From: Doryteuthis pealeii
Taxonomy: Eukaryota > Mollusca > Cephalopoda > Myopsida > Loliginidae
Direction: 5' to 3'
Length of the DNA: 64,000 nt
Assembly (NCBI GenBank): GCA_023376005.1
Contig: CM042145.1
Span: forward strand, 16,457,022 to 16,521,021
The number at the start of each line of letters is the position of its first letter. Position 1 is the stretch's first letter. The notes below the pieces were generated by a model. It did no database searches. It was not told where the DNA came from and saw nothing but the letters and a program-made list of their open reading frames with translations. Below are positions 23,087-34,984 of this stretch, piece after piece. A program made the position numbers and the translations under genes.

Positions 23087-24050
23087 TGTCTCCTACCATT
23101 TGTTCATTAATTTGTTTGTTTCACTTCTACACTGATCCAACAAACAGAACAGAAAATTGAAGAAAAAAAAAAATATATATATATATTTTTTATTTCTTTT
23201 ACTATCAATGTAAACAAGTGACAATCACTTATTAGGGTTCAGAGAGTTTATTGAAAAGAATAACTGTTATCCCCAAACTAAAATCCAAATCCTATCAACC
23301 CTTTTTCATTTTAGTCCACTAACGGTTTTCCCAACAGTTTCATAAAACATGGAAAGTAATGGGCCTTATCCTGCCACATGATATGTTGGTAACCTTCACT
23401 ACCTTCTCCTATGGGTCAAATAGATCTGTTTGTGATAATAAAGTGTTTACCAATTTAAAATGATTAAGATATATTTCTAAGTCTAGAGAGTCCAGTCAGT
23501 TCTACTATTATTATGTTGTGGTGTGAAAGGTAGCATTTTATGGGCTTGGTTTGTTGACTAGTTTTTGGATAGGCGAAGCTTCTTATTCACAGGTGGTCCA
23601 CTGTTAAATGTTAATGCCTCCTTTGTCTGCAGGTGATACTGTGTTTATGTTCAGGGGAATTTCAAAGTCACAATATAACATAAACACTGGCCCAAATATT
23701 TGGACAGTTAAGATATATATCTGCAACACTAAAGAAGCATATATCAAAGATTAAAAAAACACTAAATAATTTACCCCTTGCTTTGTAGCTCTATTAAAGT
23801 TCTGTATATTTCTTTTGGGTTAGTTTAGTATCAGTTGCTTGCTGTGCCAGTGTAAACAATGAGTTGTTAGGCCCTTTGAACTTTGCTGTTAATATTGTTG
23901 CTGCTGTGCCTGCCTATATATTTCAACCAACAATATCCATTATGCCACTGGGGCTTGATAAATTTCAAACTAATATCTTCGAAATGGGAAGAATCAAAGA
24001 TTCTGTAGGATAAGTATCAAATGAAAAGAAATTCAACCTTTATAAAAATT
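23087..24050. other. Unrecognised AT-rich DNA
   Basis: No repeat family, RNA or coding region recognised, apart from a short A/TA tract at 23,164-23,190. Confidence 0.4.
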
Positions 24051-24057
24051 TTAATTT

Positions 24058-24303
24058 TTCTTCAATTGATAGAGTGTCTGCCTAGGAAACATAAGGTTCC
24101 AGGTTCGATACTGGCTCTTGCCAACTCAGCGTATGAATAGCACAGGGATCTGTGTGGTAAAGTGGGGAGCCGATGGTAGATGTGGCGCTCCACCTCAGAC
24201 ACTAAAATAATCTCCTTGGTCTAGCACTAGTAAAAAGGGGATAGACTCCCTTGCTGTCTGGTTGATACTGACATTAGGCCGTCCCCGCCAACTTTACTTA
24301 CTA
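24058..24303 (+). mobile_element. SINE-A, near full length
   Basis: tRNA-like head with ATTGATAGAGTGTCTGCC and B box GGTTCGATACT at 24,103-24,113, followed by the full body and the ACTTTACTTACTATAT tail. Confidence 0.85.
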
Positions 24304-24579
24304 TATCTATCTGGTTGGTAGGTTAGATAAGTACACCCTTTTTATTAGTACTAATCGTCAGGGTTCAAATTTGGGTATTTAAAATAATGATTTTCAAGAC
24401 AGGCAGGCTCGTCTCAAATAGAAGATTAGCACAATATAATTCACAACCCCATTTTGAACTTGTGGCGTACTTAGCCAAGCTTAATAGATATTTTGTTACT
24501 GCTAATCAAGCCAGAAAAAATATTAAAAAATCAATGCTCTTTCATGTGTCAAAAAGCTTGATAGCAATCAGGGTTGATG

Positions 24580-24775
24580 TTTTCAGCAGTAGTGGAAGTA
24601 CTAATACTTTATAGTATTCAAGTAGTGGAAGTACTAATACTTTATAGTATTGTCATTCAGCAGTAGTGGAAGTACTAGTATTGTCATTCAGCAGTAGTGG
24701 AAGTACTAATACTTTACAGTAATGTATTGTCATTCAGCAGTAGTGGAAGTACTAATACTTTACATTCAGCACCAT
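24580..24775. repeat. Minisatellite, ~45-bp unit, about 5 copies
   Basis: Units share CAGTAGTGGAAGTACTAATA and CTTTATAGTATTGTCATT; spacing varies by deletions. Confidence 0.9.
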
Positions 24776-24837
24776 TCACAGTAGTTACTACAGGCAGGAT
24801 GTTACACAAGGTCAGCTTTTTACCAAGGTATAGTATG

Positions 24838-25072
24838 TTTAACTCAATCAGTATAGCGTGCGCCTAGGAACCGTAAGCTTCCTGGTTCCATACCAGCCCT
24901 TACCAACTCAATGTATGAATAGCACAGGGATTTGTGCAGTAAAGTAAGGAGCTGATGGTAGGTGTGGCACTTCACATCAGACACAAAACCAATCCCTTTG
25001 GTCTAGCACTAGTGAAAAGAGGATAGACTCTCTCGCTGTCTGGCTGATGCCAACTTTAGGCCAACTTTACTT
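24838..25072 (+). mobile_element. SINE-A, copy
   Basis: Head AACTCAATCAGTATAGCGTG, B-box-like GGTTCCATACC, and body through CTCTCGCTGTCTGGC. Confidence 0.8.
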
Positions 25073-25089
25073 AAATGATAGTAGCATGT

Positions 25090-25312
25090 TTGAATTCAGA
25101 GTTTTCCTTCTTCTAGACTGGTTGCTTAACTAAAGAACCCAGTCTGGCCCAATATTTACACATAGCTGGGGGTAGAATATGGATTCACGCCCTTCCCAAT
25201 GACATTATTGTGAAATGAAATGTAAACAGCCTCATCCAGGATTTGAATTTGGGTTGTTGATTCCATTTCCTATGGTGATAACTGTTACACGAAGTGCACC
25301 TCCACACTTCAT
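25090..25312 (-). mobile_element. SINE-B, copy
   Basis: Antisense copy with AGAGTTTTCCTTCTTCTAGA and GGATTTGAATTTGGGTTG; the head is complete near 25,300. Confidence 0.8.
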
Positions 25313-25361
25313 CATATTGGGCAGTAGTGGATATACTACTATTACTAGTACAGTAATAGTA

Positions 25362-25616
25362 AGTAAAATCGGCGGAGCGACCTAATGTCAGTATCAGCCA
25401 GACAGCGAGGGAATCTACCCCCTTTTTCACTAGCGCTAGACCAAGGAGATTGTTTTTTAGCGTCTGAGGCGAAGCGCCACACCTACCATCAGCTCCTCAC
25501 TTTGCTGTACAGATCCCTGTGCTACTCATACGCTGAGTTGGTGATACCTGGTATCAAACTAAGAACCTTGTGATTTCAAGGCGGAGGCTCTACAGACTGA
25601 GCTAAACTGGCACTAG
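25362..25616 (-). mobile_element. SINE-A, near full length
   Basis: Antisense copy ending in a well-preserved tRNA-like head: GGCGGAGGCTCTACAGACTG then AGCTAAACTGGC, the complement of a TAGCTCAG-type A box. Confidence 0.85.
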
Positions 25617-26344
25617 AGTAATAGTAACATTTATTCTAAAATATGCACAAAAGTAGAGCTGCCACGTTTGGCACTATCATACAAAATTACTGTAATTATT
25701 TGTATATGACATTATTTTTCAGCCCAAAAGTTAGAGGTGGGTATTATACACAAAAACTAACAGCCCACAACACCACTGATGCCTTTTTTATGTTTTTACT
25801 CAGTAAGTTTTTACTGCTAGTTTAAACCCATTATATAGTTTAATAGAGCTCATTGAAATCTTTTTTTTTTTTTGCCCATGAAATATATTTTTTCTCTCCC
25901 TCCACTCATCAATGCTATATTAATCTCTCAATAATATCAAATAATTGTCTTAAAAAAAACAAAACAAAACAAAGGCTTCAATGGTGTTGTGGGCTGTAAA
26001 TATTAACCCCCCCCCCAGCCATGTTCAGGATGGCATGACCAAAAGTTATATCTATAGTCCAGGTTAACTAATGCGAAACAAACACTTCTGTTTTTATACC
26101 AATACAGAGAAATAGTTACTGGAATGTGTGTTTGTTGATAAGATTGTTATATTTTTGTGTGAACATGGACTTGCCTTTGCCCTAAATACCATGTAAATTT
26201 TGTGCCTTGAAACATTATATAAACTCTATAAATTCTTATTTACAAACTGGATAAAAAGTTGAACAAATGTTGAATTTATTTTAATTTTAGCTGCTACAAA
26301 AAGTCAATAAGAGGTATTTTTTTTTCTAGAACTCCATAGCTGAA

Positions 26345-26377
<33 letters not shown>

Positions 26378-26378
<1 letters not shown>

Positions 26379-26972
26379 CTTATTATAATGGAGATTGTGT
26401 GTTTTTCTGTCTGTAACCGAAACTAAACCACTACTCAAGTCACAATTCCCTTAGTTATTGACGTCACATTCACCATGAATTTATCCTTATTTTAACCTCA
26501 GTTATTAATAAAATTGTTTTAACAACATGCAATTGTATTTATATATACAACAAAATAGCGGTTTAGAGTGTGAACAGCAGGCTAATTTGCATATTGATAT
26601 TAAAAATGTAATTTTAATAAATATATGCTTAGTATTATTGGTTTCTAACTGTTTGGTTTTATTTTAATGAATATAAGCAAAAATCTCTTCAATTAATCTT
26701 AAATGAAATCCATTAACAAGAAAAGATAACAGTCATTTTATTCTTTACTTCCTCTTTTAACTAAATACTTAAATTAGAAAAATTTAGCAATGAAAGACGA
26801 GAGTGATGGAAGAGTAAATTTCAGTTGTTCTATTTTTCGATTATACTCCCCTCTGTTTCAAATCTTTTTATCTGCATTCTTATTTAGTTTCATTAGCGTT
26901 TCTAATTTAATACGATATTTCATTACATTAAAACTTAAATACTTGCACCTGGAGGGTGCATATATTCGCTAG
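26378..26972 (+). mobile_element. Non-autonomous Helitron-like element H2
   Basis: A|TCTTATTATAATGGAGATTG at the left, CTAG|T at the right, with the GCACC-TGGA-GGGTGC hairpin about 9 nt before the end. Closely related to H1 in opposite orientation. The 60-codon frame at 26,790-26,972 (start MKDESDGRVNF) matches that of H1 at 48 of 60 residues and stops in the terminal TAG. Confidence 0.85.
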
Positions 26973-27032
26973 TAATAATAATATCTTTTCAGCTAGTAAA
27001 TTAGGTCTGAGACCTGTCAGCTGTTCCTTATA

Positions 27033-27293
27033 GTTATTTACTAAGCTGAGCTTAAAGTGGCACAAGGCCAGAAGTATGGGGAAATCGAACTCACTAACAA
27101 TGGTCTGCTAATCTAGCTTGCTAACCATTACACCACATGAGGTGCCCATAAAAATCTAAGCACAGCTTAGGTTTGACACAAGGTCGCAAGTATAGGGTAT
27201 CCAGTGAGGATCGAACTCACTATTCAGTAGCAATGGATCTGCGAGTCTCACATTCTAACCATTACACAACGATGGGACGCCCCATCCTTATAA
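27033..27293 (-). mobile_element. SINE-C dimer inserted in a LINE 3' end
   Basis: Flanked by perfect 14-bp direct repeats AGCTGTTCCTTATA (27,019-27,032 and 27,294-27,307). On the minus strand two tRNA-like units lie head to tail, each with an A-box-like TGTAATGGTTAG and B-box-like GAGTTCGAT. The insertion point lies just past the stop codon of the adjoining CR1-like LINE. Confidence 0.85.
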
Positions 27294-27312
27294 AGCTGTT
27301 CCTTATAAATAT

Positions 27313-27960
27313 TCATCTTAATTCCACAGAATATTTATAATCTTTCCACAGATTATCTAACATTGCCTTAAAGGAGTTTAGAGATGGGGCATTCACTATT
27401 AATGATGGTAGTTTATTCCATGTATTCACCACTCTGTTACTAAAATAATTTTGTCTTGCGTTTTTGCTTTACACAATTTTTTTAAGAGTTTTAATTTATG
27501 ACCCCTGGTATTGATATTTTCAGCAATGTTTAATAGATCAAAGTTCGCTGAATAAAAACCATGTGTATATTTGTAGACTTCAATCATATCCCTCTTGTTG
27601 TCGATAAACCAAACTTGGTAAGTCAATGTTCCTAAGTCTTTCTTCATATGAAAGGTTTTTTAAATCATTCATTACTTTAGTAGCTCTCCTTTGAACTCCC
27701 TCAACGAGTTTTATGTCCTTGATTAGTCTTGGACTCCAGACTACATTAGCAAATTCCAAATGAGGTCTTACCAATGCAATGAATAAATTTTTCAGCATTT
27801 CTTTATCCATGTATTCATATGACCTCCATATTAATCCTAATATCTTGTTTGCTTTATTTACTTGTATTTCTATGCGTAAAGGGTGTATATTATACATGAA
27901 TCTGTTATATTTTTGATACTTTGGGTTGAATAAGATTTATTACAATTTCCAAATTTTTAT
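27313..27960 (-). pseudogene. CR1-like LINE, C-terminal part of reverse transcriptase ORF
   Basis: The minus strand reads KANKILGLI, then RPHLEFANVVWSPRLIKDIK, VQRRATKVM, LSYEERLRNIDLPSLVYRQ, a shifted frame MIEVYKYTHGF, and finally NRVVNTWNKLPSLIVNAPSL to a stop at 27,313-27,315. This order is the thumb/C-terminal region of CR1/jockey-group reverse transcriptases. At least two frameshifts; the endonuclease and RT palm are missing, so it is a dead, 5'-truncated copy. Confidence 0.85.
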
Positions 27961-28014
27961 CTTCAGACAATTAAATTTATTCTTTGTGTCTTTGATATTA
28001 TCAACACAATTTTT

Positions 28015-28350
28015 TGGCTGAGACATTCTACAGCTTTCTTCAGGTGTACCATCTGTATAGAAGAGAGAGAGAGAGAAAGTCTTTTTTGCTGGCAGTGTAA
28101 AGCAAAAATGGTAGCAAAGATAACATTTTTAACTTTGCCTACCAAATTTTCTTGGTATTTTTTACCTGTATGATGGGATGTTTCAAAGTTCATCTATTCA
28201 CCTCAGAACTCATTCTATTCAAAGAAAGTCCTATTATTGTAATCAGAGTCCTTCTGAAAGAGCTGTTGCCAGCAGTTTACGCTAGGATTGCAGTGGTGGG
28301 ATAGACTACTTTAAACTGCTCACAGTGGCTGAATGAAGATGGTGATAATT
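28015..28350. repeat. Local direct repeat, copy 1
   Basis: ACCTGTATGATGGGATGTTT, CAGAACTCATTCTATTCAAA and AGCAGTTTACGCTAGGAT recur in the same order at 28,440-28,625. Its left part (28,015-28,045, minus strand) has CUGAAGA, a GCUG/CAGC pairing and CAAA, possibly a decayed hammerhead core. Confidence 0.7.
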
Positions 28351-28439
28351 TATGAAAATATTTTAAACAATTTTTTAAAATTATTTTATTTTTAATGAGA
28401 ACAAAATGCAAATTTTTCAGATTGTAAATTGGTAATTTG

Positions 28440-28625
28440 TAAATCTTCTTGGTATTTTTTTTACCTGTATGATGGGATATTTCAAAGTTCATTATCTATT
28501 TGCCACAGAACTCATTCTATTCAAATAAAGTCCTATCATTATTGTAATCTGAATCCTTCTGCTCAATTATAATGAACTAACTATCAGCGGTTTACGGTAG
28601 GATCACAGTGGTGGGAGAGTCACCG
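28440..28625. repeat. Local direct repeat, copy 2
   Basis: Second copy of the 28.1-28.3 kb unit, ending GGATCACAGTGGTGGGAGAG. Confidence 0.7.
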
Positions 28626-28859
28626 TGAGCGGTTTAAGTAGGCAAAGAATTAAATTATCTAAACAGAAACACATAATATCAGTTATTCTTGCATCTTGTG
28701 ATATTTTACTTGGACATTTTCTCAAAATTTTTCCAATTCCGTCACCATTTAACAAAAAAAAAAACCCATACCACATTGGATCAAGCAACTTCCTTCAACT
28801 TGTTCACTTTCCACTATATATGATTAGCATTACAAGCATTTAGCTGAAAAACGCTGACA

Positions 28860-29480
28860 TTTTCAAATTTGCGACCATAATCATTTAAATTTACAATTTC
28901 TCGAGTATTTCTTAACCAATCTTAAAAATATTTATATGGCTGGAAAGAAAATAGAATAATCCTTCTAAATATGTAATTTTTATCGGTTTTCATCAATGGA
29001 ATTATTTTTTACAGCAAGTTAAAACCGTATTTTCGGTCGAACAGCTGAAAACAAAAATATGACCTTTTTTTGTTTTTTTTAGGATAAATTTTACACACTG
29101 TTTTGTTTTTCAAAATCAAAGTGGCTAATCTTTATCAATATTCTTGAAATTTTGCACTCAAATAGAAGACACCTGGAAGTACAAACGGGGTCTTTTTTTT
29201 GTTTCTAGGACCTGTGGAAACGAAAATATGAGAGAGCAAACTTCAAGGCTATTTGTTTAAAAAATATAAGAGAAGCAAAAAAAAAAAAAAAGCACTATGT
29301 CTGTAATATTAGAGAGTTTCAAAATTATTTTGATATATAATGTGTAAAATGTAAAGATTGCTATACCATTCGGGATTTGCTTCGAAAGTTTGTATTTTGA
29401 AAAAAAAAAAAAAACTCAAATTTATTTGTCTGACAGGCGTAAATATGATCTGCCATGCCACATTGTTCTACCTGACCTAT
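28860..29480. repeat. Repeat R11, copy 1 (hosts the solo LTR)
   Basis: The block TTTTCAAAATCAAAGTGGCT to AATTTATTTGTCTG recurs at 30,740-31,110 and 31,190-31,690. The LTR lies at its right edge. Confidence 0.7.
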
Positions 29481-30102
29481 TGTGGAAATTTATTAAGGTA
29501 ATGGTGATCCTCTTTCACCGGTCACCAGCAGTAGCCCTTAGGGTCACATGATGCCCACTATAAAAGAGGGGTCCCTGAAGAATTCAGCTTCTAGCGTTGG
29601 CTAGCTTCACCGCTCCTTATCGTCAGTAGCCCCAGACGGCGACGACCAGGAACCCCCAGCACGTTGGAATCAAGAGCGGCAAACGCACACCTAATAACCA
29701 ATTCTTCAGGGCCCAAACCAGTTACGTGGAACAGTAATATCAAGGATAACAGCTAAGTTTCCACAGGCAATTTTATCTGCAAACCTTCACTTTTAACCCT
29801 TTTGACATATTCAATTCTCCTTAAATATTCTTTACCAACCAAACGCATTGAACTCTTAACTTGAACTGAACTCTATGAACATTCTTTAAAGTCGTTTGGT
29901 TGTTTCATTTTATGTATATTGATACCCCTGTTGATATTTGTTTTATGTTTTACATGTAAAGTAAACATTTTGTTTTATAAAAAGTCGTTTGTCTCCTTTC
30001 TTCAAAGCTGCACCCATCTCCTCACTGCGTCGAAGTACGGTCTATTCTCTTACAAAACGTAGGGTCTAGACAGTGCTTTTCCAGGGACAAAAAATCCCCA
30101 CA
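29481..30102 (+). mobile_element. Solo LTR of a retrotransposon (622 bp)
   Basis: Begins TGTGGAAATT and ends AATCCCCACA (short inverted repeat TGTGG/CCACA), flanked by 4-bp target duplications CTAT (29,477-29,480 and 30,103-30,106). It is GC-richer than its surroundings and has a TATA box TATAAAAG at 29,559-29,566. No internal coding region or second LTR nearby, so a solo LTR left by recombination. A 4-bp TSD fits Ty3/Gypsy and others; orientation rests on the TATA box. Confidence 0.8.
29559..29566 (+). promoter_or_regulatory. Putative LTR TATA box
   Basis: TATAAAAG lies about 80 bp inside the LTR. Transcription would be expected to start about 25-30 bp downstream, near GAAGAATTCAGC. Confidence 0.5.
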
Positions 30103-30194
30103 CTATGTCTGTGATTTTCTTATGTTCCTTGAAATGGACATTATGGGGACAGTTGGTTCTCTCCTTACATCCTTTTGTTATAAACACAATATTT

Positions 30195-30420
30195 TAGTAT
30201 TATTTGGATTATTCAGACTATTGTCCTAATCTTTACTGTTATCAGTACAACGTTTCAGACGATGTGCCCTCAGGCCTTCTTCAGGTATTTCTTGTCAGAC
30301 TTGGGAGCCTTCTCGAATTTGGGAACCTTCTTGTCGTAATCGGGAGCCATCATGGAACTTTGATCCCAACCCTTTATTCAATCCACGAGGATATCCTGTT
30401 CTCATTCCGCTAACCATAGC
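30195..30420 (-). repeat. Repeat R6, copy 2
   Basis: Minus-strand frame MMAPDYDKKVPKFEKAPKSD with fewer repeat units than copy 1 and a stop after KKYLKKA. The CUGAAGA...GAAA core is kept but stem II is mutated. Confidence 0.75.
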
Positions 30421-30739
30421 TGGATACAAGTGTTAAGCTGTGTTAATCATTATTCTATGTTACTGCTGCCCTTGACCTAATACTAATTATCAAGCCTTAT
30501 CTAAAAAATTCAGAGAAACACAATATTTTGTCGGACTCTTCTTTTGTAAAAGACTAACTTTTAAAAGGAGGTTGTAAAAGAATAGTTTGATGATTCTGAT
30601 GTAATGTTGATTAAACCCTCTGGATCTGATCTACCACACCTCTTACACAAGGAAAATTTGTTGTAGCTACTTAGTTGTTGCTACTGGCTGTTCTCTTCCT
30701 GTTTCTCAACATAGAAACAACTAAGTGGACATAAATGAC

Positions 30740-31110
30740 ATTTTTTTTTTCAGACTAAATTTTATACACTATTTTGTTTTTCAAAATCAAAGTAGCTAAT
30801 CTTTATCAATATTCTTGAAATTTTACATTTAATTAGGAGACACTTAACTACTAGCAGAAACTTGTATTTTTCTTTTCTGACCTTTGGAAGTGAAACCACA
30901 ACAGACCAAAGTTGACGGAGATTTCTTCAAAAAGTATGAGATAAGCAAAAAAAAAAAAAAAAGCAGTATATCAGTAATAGAAGACAGTCTCAGAATTATT
31001 TTCTTATATAATGTGTGAAATATAAACATTGCTAAATCGTCAGGGATTTGCTTTGAAACTTTGAATTTTGAAAAAAAAAAAAAAAGACCTCAAATTTACT
31101 TTTCTTCCTA
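30740..31110. repeat. Repeat R11, copy 2
   Basis: Repeats the 28.9-29.4 kb unit, with AAGTAGCTAATCTTTATCAA and poly(A) runs at equivalent places. Confidence 0.75.
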
Positions 31111-31189
31111 ACGTAAACACAACTCTCAACAGGTGCCGTTTATTCAGACCATACCAGTTTGAATAGTAATTTCTCATATATTTCTGGGC

Positions 31190-31690
31190 CAATTTTAAAA
31201 ATATTTATATGGTTGGAAAGAAAAAAAAAATCTTTCTAAATATGTAATTTGTATGTATTTTAAGCCATTGAATTATTTTTTACAGCGTGTTAAAAACAGT
31301 ATTTTGTCTTCAAACAGGCAAAAATGCCTTATACAATTTTTTTCCGAGCCCAAATTCTAACGCATTACATTATTTTTAAAATTAAAGTAGCTAATCTTTA
31401 TCAATATTTGTGAAATTTTACACTTAATTAGGAGACACTTAACTACTAGCAGAAATTTTTCTTTTTCTTTTCTGACCTTTGGAAGCAAAACCACAACAGA
31501 CCAAAGTTGACAGAGATTTCTTCATAAAGTATATGATAAGCAAAAAAAAAAAAAAAAAAAAAAAAAGCACAAAAACAGTAATAGAAGACAGTCTCAGAAT
31601 TATTTACATATATAATGTAAATTTTAATGATTGTATACCGTCAGGATTTTTGTCAAACTTTCAATTTTGGAAAAAAACTAACTCACGTAA
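31190..31690. repeat. Repeat R11, copy 3
   Basis: Third copy, closest to copy 2 (shared GAGACACTTAACTACTAGCA and ACCACAACAGACCAAAGTTG), which suggests a tandem duplication. Confidence 0.75.
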
Positions 31691-32965
31691 ACAAAGCTGC
31701 ACATGCAGGACAGGCTTTGTTAAATAAAATTATATAAAGAGTTAATCTATTTCTTGTATGTAATACAACATAACAGGTATTTAAAAAGGTATTTTAAAGT
31801 CCAAAGTGATGTAATTTATATAAATTAAGACTATATATGTGTATATATGCTGTATTAAAATGAACATGTTTAATAAACTTGTGGGAAACTAAAAAAAAAT
31901 AAATAAATAAAATAAAATAAAAAGTTTAATAACCCTACTTCTTATTCGCCAAATAATGGGTTCCAGCATGGAGATACATAAAATTTAACTTCAGAATCAG
32001 AAATAACATACAATTTTATATAAGAATGCCAAGTTTTATCAAAATTACTCCAAAAATAAAGAAATGGTGAAGAAATTACTAAATTTTTGGTTTTGAATGG
32101 GTCCGTGATTTGACATATTTTTTTAAACAAAATCATGTCCACCTTTGTACCCCCAATTTCTGGGCTTTAAATTCTCATAACTTTTGAACCCCTGGGGATA
32201 TTTACATAATTCAAATAGTTCTGAACTCCATTTACAAAGCTCTATATAACTAATGTGATTAAACAACAATAACCTCAAATAGAAAAAAATCAACTGGGAA
32301 TGCTACTGAGATGAAAGGAACAACAAAATGTTTGATAATTTCAATTCCTACCACCCTTTTTCTTTTTTCAACTATTTGATAATTACCAATCCTTATGACT
32401 CATGCCTATGTGTTGTTTTGTCCACATCAAATCCTTGAGAAACTCAAACACATGGGTTTTACCATACCTCATCAGTGATGCTAATAGTAATAATGTGATT
32501 AAATAACAATAACCTCAAATAAAAAAATCAACTGGGAATGCTACTACATGCTCAATTAAAAGTCCATAATGTTGAGTTGCTGGTGTGAAAGAAATTTTAC
32601 AGATATTAAAATAGAAGTACAAAGCTATTTCAAGACATTATATCTTATTTCAATCATTTTAATTGAAACTTTCCATTATAGATCAGTTCAAACTTTTGCA
32701 CTCAATGACTCCAAAACAGCTAACAGACAGACAGATTCTAACTGAGGTTCTGTTTCAAATTCCACTCATCTTCATCAATCCCACTATGGTGCACACCCCA
32801 GAAGTTTATTTCCAACCAAACATAACCATCTCTTCATCTCAATACTTTCTGCTTCTCATTCACTCTTTTAATCATTCACGTGAACAAATGTCCATCTAGA
32901 GATAATTCAATTGAATTTTGGAATCTTATATTGAATCTTTCAGATTCTTTTACTTTTTACCTGGG
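31691..32965. other. Unrecognised AT-rich DNA with a short direct repeat
   Basis: A block with AATAACCTCAAATA and TCAACTGGGAATGCTACT occurs at 32,250-32,307 and again at 32,490-32,546. Nothing else recognised. Confidence 0.45.
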
Positions 32966-32969
32966 AAAT

Positions 32970-33069
32970 AAAAATTTAAAAAGAGTAAAAGAAGAAAATA
33001 AAAAGAATGAAATAAAGAAAATGGGAGAGAGAAAGAGACAGAGACAGAGAGAGACTCTCTTTCGGTTTT

Positions 33070-33105
<36 letters not shown>

Positions 33106-33600
33106 ACACTAAGCGAGTGAAAGACAAAAATAAAGCAAATTCAATTAAAAAAATATTAGAGAAAGAGAAAAAGACAAGAAAATAGGAAAAGAGAAAAAAT
33201 GAAAAGGAAGAGAAAGAGAAAAAGAGAAAAGAAGAGAAGAGAGAAGAGAGAGAAAGAGAGAGAGAAGAGAAGAGAAGAGAAGAAAGAGAAGAGAAGAGAG
33301 AGAGAAGAGAAGAGAGAAAGTGAGAACAAGAAAAATAGGAAAGAGCAAGAGAATGAGAGTGAAAGAGAAAGGGTGAGAAGAGAAAGAGAGAAAGAGAGTG
33401 AGAAAGAGAAAGAAAACAAGAGAAAGAGAACAAGAGAAAGAGAAAGAACAAGAGAAAGAGAGCAAGAGAAAAGAGAAAGAACAAGAGAAAGAGAGCAAGA
33501 GAAGCGAGAGAAAGAGAAAAAAGAACAAGAAAAACAGAGAACGAGAAATGATGAAAGAAAAAATATAAAGTATCCAAAATTTCCCAATGTTAAGAATCAG
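32970..33600. repeat. ~600-bp polypurine tract
   Basis: The + strand is almost entirely A and G from about 32,970 to 33,560, with (GA)n at 33,072-33,100. Long K/E/R frames on + and S/L/F frames on - follow from base composition and are not genes. Such tracts can form triplex (H-) DNA. Confidence 0.9.
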
Positions 33601-33643
33601 TAAAATTAAAAGAAATTAAAACAATTTTTCTGAGTTGAGCAAA

Positions 33644-33663
33644 GCAGCAGCAGCAGCAGCAGA
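33644..33663. repeat. Short (CAG)n
   Basis: About six CAG units directly after the purine tract; not in a supported coding frame. Confidence 0.9.
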
Positions 33664-34253
33664 CATTAATTGATCCTTCTTCTGTAATCTGATTTATTCT
33701 TATAGATTTTAGGATAGTTCTTTTTCTTTCACATATTTTTTTTAGCTTGAAAAATAGCAACTGAGACTAAATTTGGCAATTTCATTCAGCCCTGAACAAC
33801 CCAAATCCAATAGCCCTATCCTCTTTCTTCCTTTGACACCGGCTGCTATCAATAACTTACCTGTCTGAATTCTATCATTGAAGACATCAGAACAAAAGAA
33901 ACAAGGGGATTTCAATTTATATTTAGCATCTTATATCTACATTTATATTTGAAGAATTTGGCTTATTTTTTTCTTTCTTCTTTTTTTTTTTTTGCCTTTC
34001 ATAACTTTTATTGTTCTTTTTGTTTTTGTTTTCTAAACTCAGCTACATATTCTAAGCATACATTTTCTAGAACTTTAAATATCAAGTTTTTCAAAGTCAG
34101 AAAAAACCAAATAAACAGCAAAAACAGACATAATAACCAAGAAAAAATTATTTTAAATTATCCCTCGAAATAATTTTTAAATGTCTTGACAAAACTATGA
34201 CCGAAAAATGATCATGTGATAACTAATAATTTAGTAAAAACAATCAAAATATA

Positions 34254-34648
34254 TCTAATAATGGAGATTCGCTTCCGGTTTTTGTCTGTAACAAAAATTA
34301 TGTCACTGCTTACGTCACATTACCCAAAATCGTCATAACATATATTTTTTTTTAATACACTCAAAATTTGAACATGCAACATTAGACAGTCCTCATTGTT
34401 TTTTAAAACAAGTTTTAATAAATACATGACTGGTATTATATATCTATATATAGTTTGTTTTATTTAATACATATTTAAAGTTTACATTTCAAATTGTTTT
34501 ATTTTTTAATCCTTTAATGAATTTGATGATTTTACTTACTTAGGGTACAAACTTGCTGACATTGAATTTTTTACTCCCACCCCTCAGGTAATATGTTTTA
34601 AAAATCTATTTTTACATCGCCCAGAGGGTGTTTTTTATTTTGTACTAG
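34254..34648 (+). mobile_element. Non-autonomous Helitron-like element H3
   Basis: A|TCTAATAATGGAGATTC at the left and ACTAG|T at the right, with a CGCCCAGAGGGTG imperfect hairpin near the 3' end. Shorter (395 bp) and more divergent than H1/H2; shares TGTCACTGCTTA and the start with H4. Confidence 0.75.
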
Positions 34649-34679
34649 TATATCTAATAATATAAGTCTTTTTAAAAAT

Positions 34680-34885
34680 ATTTTGTATTATTCGGACTAT
34701 TGTCCTCATCTTTATTGTTTGTTATCTGCCCAACATTTCAGCCGGTGTGCCCTCCGACCTTCTTTGGGTATTTCTTGTTGGACTCAGGAGCCTTTCTCAA
34801 ACCAGGAACCTTCTTTTTGAACTCTGGAATCTTCTTGTCGTAATTGGGAGCCATCACAGAACTTTGAACCTAACCTTTATTCTTT
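34680..34885 (-). repeat. Repeat R6, copy 3
   Basis: Minus-strand frame MAPNYDKKIPEFKKKVPGL, then KKYPKKVGGHTG and a stop. Starts just past the end of H3. Confidence 0.75.
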
Positions 34886-34984
34886 AATTCAGAGACCAAT
34901 GCTTAAATCCAGTGTTCTGTATAACAATCAGCTAGAGGAACTTTAACTCTTAACATCCTGTTGGGAATTTTCTAAGTCAAGAGC

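Noticed and set aside
32957..33603. 206-codon S/L/F-rich and 134-codon K/E/R-rich frames
   Set aside because: A polypurine/polypyrimidine tract has almost no stop codons in several frames; no domain or codon structure.
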